From assembly GCA_028753945.1 (NCBI GenBank), contig JAPNXP010000002.1, positions 14,453,624 to 14,517,623 of the forward strand: a DNA stretch of 64,000 nucleotides. Direction: 5' to 3'. This DNA comes from Hexactinellida sp. DTS-2022. Taxonomy: Eukaryota > Porifera > Hexactinellida. The notes under the pieces are model-generated. The model made no database searches. It saw nothing but the letters and a program-made list of their open reading frames with translations, and was not told the DNA's origin. A program made the translations under genes and the position numbers. Of the stretch, positions 44,701 through 50,105 are shown piece by piece (position 1 is the first letter of the stretch; every line of letters starts with the position of its first letter).

Positions 44701-44964
44701 CAAGTAACAATGTCCTTCTATTGATATGCACCCATTTCAATTGTTAATTTTATACGGATTACTGTTAGGCTAGTTATGTATAGTAATAATAATCAATCGG
44801 ATTGCGTCTTACCTGGAGTTGGAAGTGAGAGCGACTGCTAGAAAGTCGGAGGCCCCCGTGACGCAGCTGATGCCGCAGGTGCCGTCAGCTGTGAGGGCTG
44901 TCCGGACAGACTTAGCATTCAGTTCCCAGTGTGTGGACTCCTGTAGTCGGGTTAGGTTAAACAT
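26760..44964 (-). CDS. HPS6: HPS6-like BLOC-2 subunit, 15 exons, host of six nested genes
   Basis: Spliced model on the minus strand with GT-AG introns and matching phases: 44964-44813, 42898-42772, 42601-42557, 35515-35214, 34923-34866, 33960-33859, 33809-33580, 33202-33067, 29907-29746, 29557-29447, 29153-28874, 28626-28546, 28485-28406, 27116-27042, 26972-26760. The total is 2,154 bases, 717 residues plus stop; human HPS6 is 775. Similarity I recognise: LLWTEGRQ, the SCP...VLVPKAKFFSGLIFLYSL stretch across exons 4-5, and LHRELIRYQNSLRDLKHLR in exon 11, all in HPS6 order (beta-propeller-like N-half, helical C-half). BLOC-2 moves cargo to lysosome-related organelles. The model is strong except the 45-base exon 3, whose acceptor is weak. 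The name rests on remembered similarity and needs a search. Confidence 0.68.
27343..28218 (-). CDS. PIH1D1: PIH1D1-like R2TP subunit, nested in HPS6-like intron 13
   Basis: 291 residues, intronless. The PIH-N domain (about 45-170) has KIFINVC, RDVTDEELLEI, FRVPLSLGEPRTELD and LTVEGLEAKYGLELN, each close to the PIH1D1 consensus. A C-terminal CS-like domain (about 215-290) follows, with LETKLPLLRSSKHLELSV and DLCLPYYV. PIH1D1 links clients with acidic phospho-motifs to Hsp90 through RPAP3 and RUVBL1/2, for assembly of PIKKs, snoRNPs and RNA polymerase II; PIH proteins also assist axonemal dynein assembly. It lies entirely inside intron 13 of the HPS6-like gene on the same strand, so it needs its own promoter and must be removed with the host intron. 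Confidence 0.85.
   Translation of the reverse strand: MESIPDNLLSQLITTPSPEDAISASNDSAIPTISILPTPAFCLKTKSIKSKEKIFINVCTSDAMKKPRDVTDEELLEIIRTQDSSQFRVPLSLGEPRTELDRSNNACVVYDVMLHSCLYTESQRRPLMMEFLLLLTVEGLEAKYGLELNREMRRMQNVKYMGTPTEHRVRTESKPRIEMEESDAIESNSYSPLITEVPSQAAPAPTPEYTLTKDPPDGPPAYIVLETKLPLLRSSKHLELSVGEDRVLLTARPNRYQLDLCLPYYVVPGQVGAQFDKKTKVLTLTMSVQKP
28664..28857. mobile_element. Tigger/pogo-like MITE in HPS6-like intron 11
   Basis: Left end CAGTAGAACTCGGTTATAAC and right end ACCGAGTTTTAAAACTG form an inverted repeat. The interior has GTACGTACTA-type motifs shared with 9883-10270. Non-coding. Confidence 0.6.
29580..29705. repeat. (CTAA)n microsatellite in HPS6-like intron 9
   Basis: About 125 bases of CTAA repeats broken by CAAA, GTAA and GACT variants, arranged in a partly regular higher-order pattern. 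No other feature. Confidence 0.9.
30086..30772 (-). CDS. Shisa-like single-pass membrane protein, nested in HPS6-like intron 8
   Basis: 228 residues. Signal peptide (about 1-22), then a short ectodomain with six cysteines (26, 35, 47, 48, 56, 57) in which VCC...HCC gives paired cysteines like those of Shisa-type proteins. N-glycosylation sites are at Asn58 and Asn66, and one transmembrane helix spans about 70-97. The 130-residue cytoplasmic tail is charged. Shisa relatives modulate receptor trafficking; whether this one does is unknown. The resemblance rests on layout and cysteine spacing only. It lies inside HPS6-like intron 8, same strand, about 210 bases downstream of the CCDC13-like gene. 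Confidence 0.6.
   Translation of the reverse strand: MRHFDSLLILACFLWSLSLVAADQRCPGVPDGGFCPFDPADLDAVVCCDLGFGPHCCNRTEFEEINVTKFYILWGSVGVGLLIGFLLVPLCVVIMHFSIRKCEKHWGRTSKNRRAHKSSVMPSRRPEPLEEQLYDPADDEQMDSSAYSQAIASKTSPFYRKYSELTDKGQTLETDLPSASTANDIAFANQFYDTQLQAEESDLLDKQRMLWRKSSFQEGAQPENPKTP
30987..32762 (-). CDS. CCDC13: CCDC13-like coiled-coil protein, nested in HPS6-like intron 8
   Basis: 591 residues, almost entirely coiled coil. Three segments match the CCDC13 signature: AGRIVELSKRTRELQAEL (about 118-135), LRQELRLTQKALTQELG and WKGRAQQIKLLKKKVSEL (about 200-260). The end of the protein, with ENAALQHRL...YKEMLDASRQIFTDTLKQ, matches the CCDC13 C-terminus. The human protein is about 715 residues, so this one is shorter in the middle. 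CCDC13 is a centriolar-satellite protein needed for ciliogenesis and genome stability. A Gly-rich insert (GAGGGSG) lies near residue 112. It is intronless and carried within intron 8 of the HPS6-like gene on the same strand. Confidence 0.8.
   Translation of the reverse strand: MSASPESDQASHTLRLRERLKAIQQNRLQAAKPHTSTEPPDDNLMLQTYSSVQCSEADTESTGASDRELRYFQELVAKLQTENSELKRGLGEKDREVKRSQEALQAIGAGGGSGNVAGRIVELSKRTRELQAELYAEQSRAKRLEGSQLSLQELVRLREGEARQLREQLENEPPSPRDVSPSGQRRLELAREEATELKARLTEGKNANQSLRQELRLTQKALTQELGPEADRYSLSQIINSEAAWKGRAQQIKLLKKKVSELRAQAQLGPERELSPAAGHESLATADSGRGGVSSQSDRQRELLRRMDASRKDSAEKTQSDLEEMKRSQTELKNKCTAVHARNQTLSQEAKQLRKELAESKAREKSVPKPTEPPASMVAKYQTAIDGLKQELHKKCVQIENLTQELASRHNHVTLPSVLPACEEAAGKCRGRQAVVRGQLTGSELLDTAGVNGMLQSVSVERDKLRELVGLMQERLTEAVAAGSSQEAQLRQLRHSSVLLEKEVSRVGQNGAKLAAALTGEIGSQSREVILQRIEIAEDENAALQHRLSSVSQSRKEDTRVYKEMLDASRQIFTDTLKQLKYVGMNQGAAT
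33261..33415. mobile_element. Tigger-like MITE, family D copy 1 (HPS6-like intron 7)
   Basis: 155 bases with ends CAGTAGAACCTCGTTAGTAC and GTTCTACTAACGAGGCTCTACTG. The interior GGTTAATACGAATTCCGGAT is shared nearly unchanged with 34988-35158. Confidence 0.8.
34988..35158. mobile_element. Tigger-like MITE, family D copy 2 (HPS6-like intron 4)
   Basis: Same family as 33261-33415, same orientation: TGTAGAACCTCGCTAC at the left, ACTAACGAGATTACACTG at the right, and the shared interior TTTCAGTCCCCTTCAAAGCC. It ends about 55 bases 3' of exon 4 of the host gene. Confidence 0.8.
35894..38023 (-). CDS. Insulin-receptor-substrate-like adaptor (PH + PTB), nested in HPS6-like intron 3
   Basis: 709 residues from the chosen ATG. 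A longer frame starts 45 bases upstream, but the PH domain begins immediately after the inner Met, as in IRS proteins. PH (about 5-122) and PTB (about 135-255) are followed by a disordered tail with docking tyrosines: YMKM at Tyr519 and YEVM at Tyr577 (p85/PI3K-type YxxM), YINQ at Tyr617 (Grb2-type YxN) and LNYVTL at Tyr651 near the C-terminus (SHP2-type). This set favours IRS over DOK. It would connect insulin/IGF receptor kinases to PI3K and Ras at the plasma membrane. Intronless, same strand as its host; poly-Asn stretches occur in the tail. Confidence 0.82.
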   Translation of the reverse strand: MEKTIIREGYVKVGKIVGRNMKRRYLRLHCATSNSILAHIQYYDDEKQARKKNTPNKVIPMRSIASVHKIETNSPLKSPSLVPFHIKLELIKDRDKLHDIYFELDPKENFDDWVSDLEFLVRLPELKIPISLIPLYDCRSPFDLSLVEREAFEDACPVCIIKRELGESSYFEQPNVILALKKNVIIFLDMQTGSQLLAFDIQFLRRCGNWQQLIFVEAGRKSVTGEGYLWMYVESVVLAKCIYSSLSSIMGSTGNKRMERNLTWKQYCSGVLMKSNNNNNNTAKSSHNSLPVSLAGLQEPLYLNDDVRRHHSLTDGPRLSQEPTGVFFSETGCPRDARTSAFTDRSSYASWSSVLTQESRLSVESDASNPDYKSATLDRKRFRFGKRKSRCSNNSKYFRVGNSTFYNGNSLADVILDTPLPPKSPIYQVPSNRPLAPSLYQTLPSNIPREALFSDTQYNLYKLISSNRKVDFSQSLETPSCSDIYDHLHIPASGPVVCRLRANTWPDAQYSDPGPEDSYMKMEPTDSPVATTPFSYLQGVSAKQELLNMSAQASPRVRDFLTGLQASQLSDSTDELYEVMSHPGSLADDVSSLGSRDSKRSSLNSIQSQPVFNTPDYINQDFVIQANQAAAYLQSLSVKETESARKKKLNYVTLKHDGTPVQTNSSTGDAKTEYDLIDHKASKVIFETVVHHRNNNNNKEVKKPQEAKK
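38709..38874. mobile_element. hAT-like MITE, family B copy 2
   Basis: 166 bases with ends CAGTGATTCCCAA and GGTTGGGAATCGCTG. Target duplication GTTTAATA (38701-38708) / GTCTAATA (38875-38882), one mismatch. Shares the AGGGGGTCCAC interior with 8509-8671. Lies in HPS6-like intron 3 between the IRS-like and dysbindin-like genes. Confidence 0.88.
39228..40253 (+). CDS. DTNBP1: Dysbindin-like BLOC-1 subunit, nested antisense in HPS6-like intron 3
   Basis: 341 residues (human dysbindin is 351). The central coiled coil (about 85-225) carries the family layout: YEVVAWNVANLSEIRRRA corresponds to the RYE-W-LHRRA region, and FLDESFQQQMKQYKEYG to the FEEAFQQDMEQY signature. The N-terminus is short and the C-terminal 110 residues are acidic and disordered, as in dysbindin. 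BLOC-1 sorts cargo from early endosomes to lysosome-related organelles, upstream of BLOC-2. The gene is unspliced and on the strand opposite to the HPS6-like host, inside its largest intron. The identification rests on motif order; a generic coiled-coil protein is the alternative. Confidence 0.75.
   Translation: MSGSWPRPWQTLSSASHNLQEELSREVSTMRKFASSFVKKRSAPETPTHQQEETSEAAAMYTPRVGYEVVAWNVANLSEIRRRAVTAAAEGDRIDRDISKLSKRAKKTCKVYSGLHKELEAVADTVLSVEKIHTDLSDLADQVNAINFRLAEMELLNSQVQVSRAKMEEFRRFSAYKHSRQEELKKMDSKLTAVRQAQRGNNERQRQESLVMKQRFLDESFQQQMKQYKEYGTLRPGIVDRKFQGSSEYDKPLGEVEIEGDLNRERDLTNFLSDAPSLDQPETNTDKETAAPPQDSPITNERLMQSLLQQKMDGQRIGDVQDESPPSSGLDKENTREDGAS
40711..40884. mobile_element. TA-flanked MITE, family C copy 2
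   Basis: 174 bases with 23-base almost perfect ends (CAGTGGAAGCCGCTTAATCG and complement) and TA on both sides. The interior repeats GGTTAATCGGGA. Tc1/mariner/pogo type; HPS6-like intron 3. Confidence 0.9.
41011..41167. mobile_element. TA-flanked MITE, family E copy 1 (ATATAAGAACA repeats)
   Basis: 157 bases with ends CGGTAGATGTCGGATATAAG and CTTATAACCGGCATCCACTG and TA duplication. The interior repeats CGG(T/A)TATAAGAACA. A second copy at 57331-57485 abuts the start of the receptor gene. Confidence 0.85.
41990..42402. mobile_element. hAT-like MITE, CGAATATTCG family copy 2, perfect target duplication
   Basis: 413 bases with ends TAGGGCTGAAACG and CGTTTCAGCCCTA and an identical 8-base duplication ATTAAAAC (41982-41989 and 42403-42410). 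Both subterminal regions are dense in CGAATATTCG palindromes. It lies in intron 3 of the HPS6-like gene, 155 bases from the 45-base exon 3. Confidence 0.93.
42940..43138. mobile_element. hAT-like MITE, CGAATATTCG family copy 3 (internally deleted)
   Basis: About 199 bases with ends TAGAGCTGAAACG and CGTTTCAGCCCTA. It is a deletion derivative of the 413-base form, sharing GATGACTAAGC and AAAATACAGTGGAAAAT. The target duplication is imperfect. It begins about 40 bases upstream of exon 2 of the HPS6-like gene. Confidence 0.82.
43379..43761. repeat. Large palindromic element with GGTATTTTGAGACG units
   Basis: Arms of about 115 bases: the left, 43379-43495, starts CTGTTGTGTGGTATTTTGAG; the right, 43626-43761, is its near-exact reverse complement and holds one extra GTCTCAAAATACCACA unit. 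The loop contains a CAAT-rich microsatellite. The motif GGTATTTTGAGACG and its variants occur several times. Probably a foldback DNA transposon; HPS6-like intron 1. Confidence 0.88.
44186..44707 (+). CDS. GLRX5: Mitochondrial monothiol glutaredoxin (GLRX5-like), nested antisense in HPS6-like intron 1
   Basis: 173 residues. The first 50 or so are Arg/Ser/Leu-rich without acidic residues, a typical mitochondrial targeting peptide. The glutaredoxin domain has VVVFMKG, the monothiol active site CGFS (90-93), WPTIPQVF (128-135) and GGVD (142-145), all needed to bind glutathione and a shared [2Fe-2S] cluster. It should pass iron-sulfur clusters from the scaffold ISCU to downstream targets. The start was chosen because it gives the targeting sequence in frame with the domain. 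It is intronless, and the first exon of the HPS6-like gene lies about 100 bases beyond its stop, on the opposite strand. Confidence 0.93.
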   Translation: MAYRRVLSLSRLLSLPKLRASVPPLQQPPQFSVSLPLPRPLTARYLSSDTSGPDRHASKEDSEIKTRIRYLINCDKVVVFMKGRPDTPLCGFSKKVVQILHVHGVQFSSFDVLQDASLRQGIKDFTGWPTIPQVFFSGELVGGVDIISSMHQKEELPAELDKIGIKSRLAPLK

Positions 44965-45487
44965 CTGCTAGCCTAACTCAATGCGAAAGCATTTCACTAA
45001 ATACGTGAACAAATTTTCGTCTGTTTTATATAAAAATATTTTATTATGAACAAGCCCTATGGTCCCCAATTAACTACTTAGATAGAGTTTTTATTAAGTT
45101 GAGTTCGCTTATCATTAACACAATTTTGGGTCCCTTGAATGTTCATAATAAAAGAACCGGACTACCTTTTTGTACCCAAAACTTAAATAATGACCATGGA
45201 TATAATGTGTTACAGATGGAGAAATGATCAGATTATAAATATAATTATTTTTTTGCCGACGTATACTGTATGTGTGAGTGTTTCGCAGTAGAACTGTAAG
45301 CGTATATCCATGGGTTAAAGTACATTGATAAATAGGTTCTAAATAATTGTTCTAAATCAATAATATCATAATTGTAGAAAACTGAAGAATTAATTTAATT
45401 CAATCCAAATATGTGGATGATGTGACTGCAACACACGGGTAGCATTATAATATGATTAGTCAGGTTGTATAACAAATTAGGAATAGG

Positions 45488-47612
45488 CTAGCACTCGTCT
45501 AGCGCTCTTCGGATGAGTGTGATTGAATCCATCAGCTGTTCCTCGGTGATAATAAGCGCGGGCGCCATTCGGAATATATATTCGTGCGTGGGTTTGGACA
45601 GGATGCCGTGGTCGCGGAGCTTCTCGTTGACCTGTGTGGCAGTCACCCCGCAGGTGGGGTACAACTCAAGGGCGTTAAAGAGTCCCTTCCCTCTCACCAC
45701 TCTTATGAGGTCCGGGCGAAATGTAGCGGCCTCTCTGCGGAATATCTCACCCATCTTTAGAGAGTTTTCGCACATGTCTTCCTCTACGATCGCTTTTAGA
45801 GACGCGATTGCCAGGGCAGAGGCCAGGGGGCTGCCTCCGAAGGTGGACCCGTGAGTGCCTGCCTTCATAACGGACATGATGGGGTCGTCAGCCAGGACAG
45901 CGGAGACAGGCATGAACCCTCCGGAGAGAGCCTTCCCCAGAACCAGGATGTCGGGGCGCACCGACTCGTACTCGCAGGCCAGCATCTTGCCGCACCTAGT
46001 GGGGGGAGGGTAAGGCATGAATATAGGTATGTATAGTATAGAATTAAGGCGCCTCATTAACTTAATGACATTGGACATGGATTGAAAAGAATGCTATAAA
46101 CAATATTTCAGTTATGACCTAGGGTCTCAGACATATTTCCAGAAGTTTTTTTATTTGTTTGGATGGAATTATGACCCCAGTTTCACATATTAATTAACCC
46201 ATGAAACACCTATCCTGAAAATTGGAACTCTTAGTCAATCAAACTCTGGTCTGTACATATGAAATTAGTAAATTACTAACTAATTAAGGCAGTGATTTCA
46301 ATACTGGCTCACTACGTAAGTACTTGCTAACAGAAAAATACAATCCTTCGAATAATCCTAATTTAACAGTTACTCAATAATAAATAAATAATCAATTAAT
46401 CCTAGAACTAACTTATATGTAGACCAGGTTTTCATGACTTAAATAATATTACCAATCGATGGCAGGGGCTTTTGGTCTACAAATTTTTAGCTTAGTTTGT
46501 ATGGGATTTTATATACCGTCTACATATAAGAAGCTCTTATCTATACAATACCTTCCCAGTCCACACTGTATCTCGTCACAGATAAGCAGCACGTTGTTCT
46601 CCTCGCAAATCTCCTTAACTCTGCTCATGTATCCCTGGTCCGGAATAATAACGCCCGCTTCTCCCTGTATCGGCTCCACCATAAACCCCACCACGTGGCC
46701 ACCCTTAAGCGCGTGCTCCAAAGCCGGAATGTCGTTATACGGTACCAGCTCGAATCCAGGAGTGAAGGGGCCGTATCCCTCGTAGCAGGAGGGATCCGAG
46801 CTGGCGCTAGCGGCCGCTATGCTCCGGCCCCAAAAGTTCCCCGAGCAGAACACCACTTTAGCTTCGTTGCTTGGGACACCTTTGACCTGTGAAGTTAAAT
46901 ATAGTGGGATAAGTTAGTTAAGTGTAAGAGTTGTTATGATATAATATAATATATTCCTTCGTCACCCTTGGTTAGTTATCTTATAAATTATACAACCGTA
47001 GTAAGCTGGCTTGTCAAAAGTTCCCTAATTGCTAACTCAAGAGTTCTAATTGACATTATTACATATGCTATCTTTATACGTATATCGTGTAAGATCTCCA
47101 AATAAGCTAGACTATGCTATAGCAATACAAACCTCGTATCCCCATCTCCTGGCCATCTTCACCGCTGTCTCTGCTGCCTCCACGCCTCCATTCATTGGTA
47201 TCATCTTGTCGTATCCCATTAGCTCCGTTATGTACTTGCCGTACTCCGCCAGCATGTCGTTGTAGTAGAACCTCCCAGTCAGCGTCAGTCTGTCGGCCTG
47301 CTCCCTCAGAGCCGCGAGGATCTTCGGGTGTCGGTGTCCCTGGTTCATGGCGCTGAACCCCGTCAGGAAGTCGTAGTAGCGTCTCCCCTCCACGTCCCAC
47401 ACAAACACGCCATCTCCCCTCGCCAGCGCCACGTCCTTGAGAGGTTGGTAGTTGTGAGCCACATACCTATCGTGCTCTTCTATCACCTGCTTGGTGTTGC
47501 TGTTGGCAGCCGCCTTGGGCGTCAGGCCGGAGAAAGCGCGAGTGTGAGCGCGAACTGGCGCGAGCAACCGGGGCCTGGAGAGGAGAGCAACCAACCTGGG
47601 GAGTCTAGACAT
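45488..47612 (-). CDS. OAT: Ornithine aminotransferase, mitochondrial, 3 exons
   Basis: Exons 47612-47133, 46886-46552 and 45995-45488 (480 + 335 + 508 = 1,323 bases, 440 residues; human OAT has 439). The introns are GT-AG, phases 0 and 2. The first 35 residues are Arg/Leu-rich, a mitochondrial transit peptide. The PLP lysine is in VLGKALSGG (Lys293). Other family marks are NYQPLKDVALARGDG, MNGGVEAAETAVKMARRWGY, GNFWGR, MVEPIQGEAGV and DEIQCGLGR. It transfers the delta-amino group of ornithine to 2-oxoglutarate, giving glutamate-semialdehyde and hence proline or glutamate. Intron 2 contains a MITE that ends about 11 bases from the exon-2 donor. Confidence 0.95.
46409..46540. mobile_element. 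MITE family A, copy 2 (OAT intron 2)
   Basis: Ends AACTTATATGTAGACC and CCGTCTACATATAAG. The interior TTTTTAGCTTAGTTTGTATG is shared with copies at 903-1050 and 59121-59302. It stops 11 bases short of the exon 2 donor site of OAT. Confidence 0.82.
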
Positions 47613-48297
47613 CTGCTATGCAAATAATAGTAACTACTGTAGTAGTCTCAAACAAATAACTACAGTATCTCCCTTGGTAGGGAAGTTTCGAACGAATGCG
47701 GAGACAGTAATTCACCAACAGAGCGATTGTTGAAAGCTTATACTGTAGAATAAATCCAACATTTATACTAAACTAAGCCTATAGTGAGAAAAACGTTGGC
47801 AAAGTGACAGCAAGGCTTCGTTAGGTGTTATAATGTAGCGGAAACGCAATCCTGGGGTTTCGCGAACACATTTGGGAAATGCGAAACTATCCACATTGCA
47901 TTTTAGTTTCGCAATCGTTGAAACACGAGATTAATGGTTTAAGGTGAGAATAAGACCGCTTCTTAACATTTACAATGCAACAGTTACATAACTAGTTTGA
48001 TACAAGTCTCGAAAAGACCATAAATTGTAAAAGTTTCGCAGAAACAATTTATTACTTGGAAACAACAACTTAGAATCTTAGATACTTATTAATAATTTGA
48101 TAATAAGAATCAAGATACGATATATTGCTTCTGACTGAACGAAGAAATACAAATTATAATTAACTAATTTAACTGCTAAACGCATTTAGAATGAGTCATT
48201 CTAAATTGCAAAATAAAATAGTGTCCTATAAATAATCAAGATGAATGAAAGGAATTTAGTTAAATAGAATATTCGCCAGGTCTCGTTCAAAAGTCCA
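47613..48297. other. Intergenic between divergent genes
   Basis: AT-rich spacer of about 680 bases between OAT and the coiled-coil gene. It would hold both promoters. No repeat or gene identified. Confidence 0.55.
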
Positions 48298-49500
48298 ATG
48301 GCAGTGAGTAAGGTATTCCCATTGAAACACCAAATTCTAGCTCCATGCTATCTGAAAATCAGCGAGATGATAACGGAACTCGAGAAGATGTCTTTCCAGA
48401 GGTGGGGCATAGCAATGCTGAGAGACAGCTTGCAGGCTCATCGAGTCAAGAACAAAATAACTGAGCTAAGGACTCTTCTGACCTTTGCACTGGATACAAT
48501 TGACAAGAAGCAACACGAGTTAGCAAATCTAATAGGGGACCTGTTCACTAAAAAGATAAAAATTAGAGAAGACTGGGATCAAAAGTTAATATTAAAAAAA
48601 GAGAAAGAGCTTAGGCTAGGCCAGTACACAGAAAGACGATCTGAAATAGACTTTGCGAAGAGTTCCATTGATTCCCAGATAAACGATCTTAAGAGGGAAA
48701 TACGAGATCTCGATCGAGAGAAGGACAGGCTTCAGAGCGAAGTATGCGATCTACGAAATGAAATTAGAAATCTAGAAGAAAGCATATCTTCCAAAAGAGA
48801 CGAAATTCGAAGTAATCAAAACGCGAAAGGTTGGTTGATAGCAGGAGCGGTGGTATCAGGGATAGCCAGTGTATTCACATTTGGGGCCACTGCGCCTTTG
48901 GCGTTAGCGGCAACGGGTGCGGCCATTAACTTACAGGCTGGGATTAGCGACCTCAGGGATTCCATCAACAGTTGCAGCAGTAATAGGGATTGCAAAGAAT
49001 ACCGAGTGAGATCAATAAATAGTTCATTGGACAGTAAGAGAGGAAGCGTAAGAAACAAAGAGAGCAGTTTACGGGAGAAAACGAGAGAACTGAGTGGCAT
49101 CGAAGACAAGATACGAGAATTACAAAATGAATGCTGCTTGATACAAAGGGAGATAATAAACATAGAAACAGAAATGGAGAGGTGGAATGGCGAGATCGCC
49201 ACGCTGCGAGATAAGATAACAGAATTAGCAGACCTGGACAAGTTGGTGAAGGAATTCATTGCTCAGGTTGATGGAATGCAAAATATAGCAATAGCTTTGG
49301 ATGAAGGGTCAGTGCTTAGCTTGTCACTTATAAATATAGTCACGAATTTGGGAGAATTTGAAATGGCAGCGAACAGGCTAGATAATTCTCCCCAGATGGC
49401 AGTGTGTCCGCAGCACTCACTGGAGTTTCATGAAATGAAAAGGCGCTTGGAAGATTTCACAAAAAGAGCAGATTTCGCAAGTAAAAAGGGAATTAAATAG
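48298..49500 (+). CDS. Coiled-coil protein with a central hydrophobic hairpin (alpha-pore-former-like layout)
   Basis: 400 residues, intronless. Residues about 100-175 and 240-315 are long charged coiled coils. Between them residues about 178-214 are an uncharged Gly/Ala/Val-rich stretch beginning GWLIAGAVVSGIASVFTFGA, long enough for a membrane-inserting hairpin. There is no signal peptide. Two long helices around a central Gly/Ala-rich hydrophobic tongue is the layout of alpha-helical pore-forming proteins (ClyA/HBL type) and is also reminiscent of apolipoprotein-L-like proteins. I see no specific sequence signature for either, so the function is unknown. Codon use is more AT-rich than in its neighbours, which may mean fast evolution or foreign origin. 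Confidence 0.7.
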   Translation: MAVSKVFPLKHQILAPCYLKISEMITELEKMSFQRWGIAMLRDSLQAHRVKNKITELRTLLTFALDTIDKKQHELANLIGDLFTKKIKIREDWDQKLILKKEKELRLGQYTERRSEIDFAKSSIDSQINDLKREIRDLDREKDRLQSEVCDLRNEIRNLEESISSKRDEIRSNQNAKGWLIAGAVVSGIASVFTFGATAPLALAATGAAINLQAGISDLRDSINSCSSNRDCKEYRVRSINSSLDSKRGSVRNKESSLREKTRELSGIEDKIRELQNECCLIQREIINIETEMERWNGEIATLRDKITELADLDKLVKEFIAQVDGMQNIAIALDEGSVLSLSLINIVTNLGEFEMAANRLDNSPQMAVCPQHSLEFHEMKRRLEDFTKRADFASKKGIK

Positions 49501-50105
49501 GATTATATCATAACATCAATTTATATTTAGCTAAGCTAAGTCCGATATAATATAGATTGGATTGCATGGAGCATGGAGTTTTTGGAAGTAGTTTATAGTT
49601 ATTCTTGTTGTATATTAGTATGTTAGGTTAATTTTGTACAATAAATATTTGTTTCGTTGTATAAATGAGTTAATTTGTAAATAAAAGCTCTTCGATAGAG
49701 TTGAACTCAATCGCTGTAAATAAACGGTTGCATGCTTTTGTTATCGAAAACTTCAATATTAATGATTAAATATATCAAGTGGTGGTGCGAGTAGAGAAAT
49801 AAGCTATGAGGATACCTCTTAAAGAGACAAAATTATAAATACACTTTATGTAGCAAGGTAGAATTGGTTCTCGTATAAACAAAATTTGCTTGTAACCTAA
49901 TTGTTGATTTAGTAATTCGAGATTTTTTGGCAAAGCGCGAAATTATAACTAAATTGGATCCATTTGCCATTGTGCTTGCAACACAAATACTGATCTAGTA
50001 ATTACGTCTAGATTGCAATTATATAGTTGCCTAATTCAATATACAAATAGACATCCTACAGATAACTATAATATATAAATTATATATTCATAATACATAC
50101 GCGCA
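49501..50105. other. Intergenic between convergent genes
   Basis: AT-rich spacer holding the two 3' untranslated regions. No gene or repeat identified. Confidence 0.55.

Noticed and set aside
26760..44964. HPS3 or GSAP as the identity of the spliced host gene
   Set aside because: Both have a beta-propeller plus helical layout, but the motif order across exons 4, 5 and 11 fitted HPS6 better and the length agrees with HPS6.
45996..46078. An ATG at 46078 as the start of a short aminotransferase
   Set aside because: The bases before 45995 are intron 2 of OAT; using the splice site restores the full-length enzyme exactly in frame.
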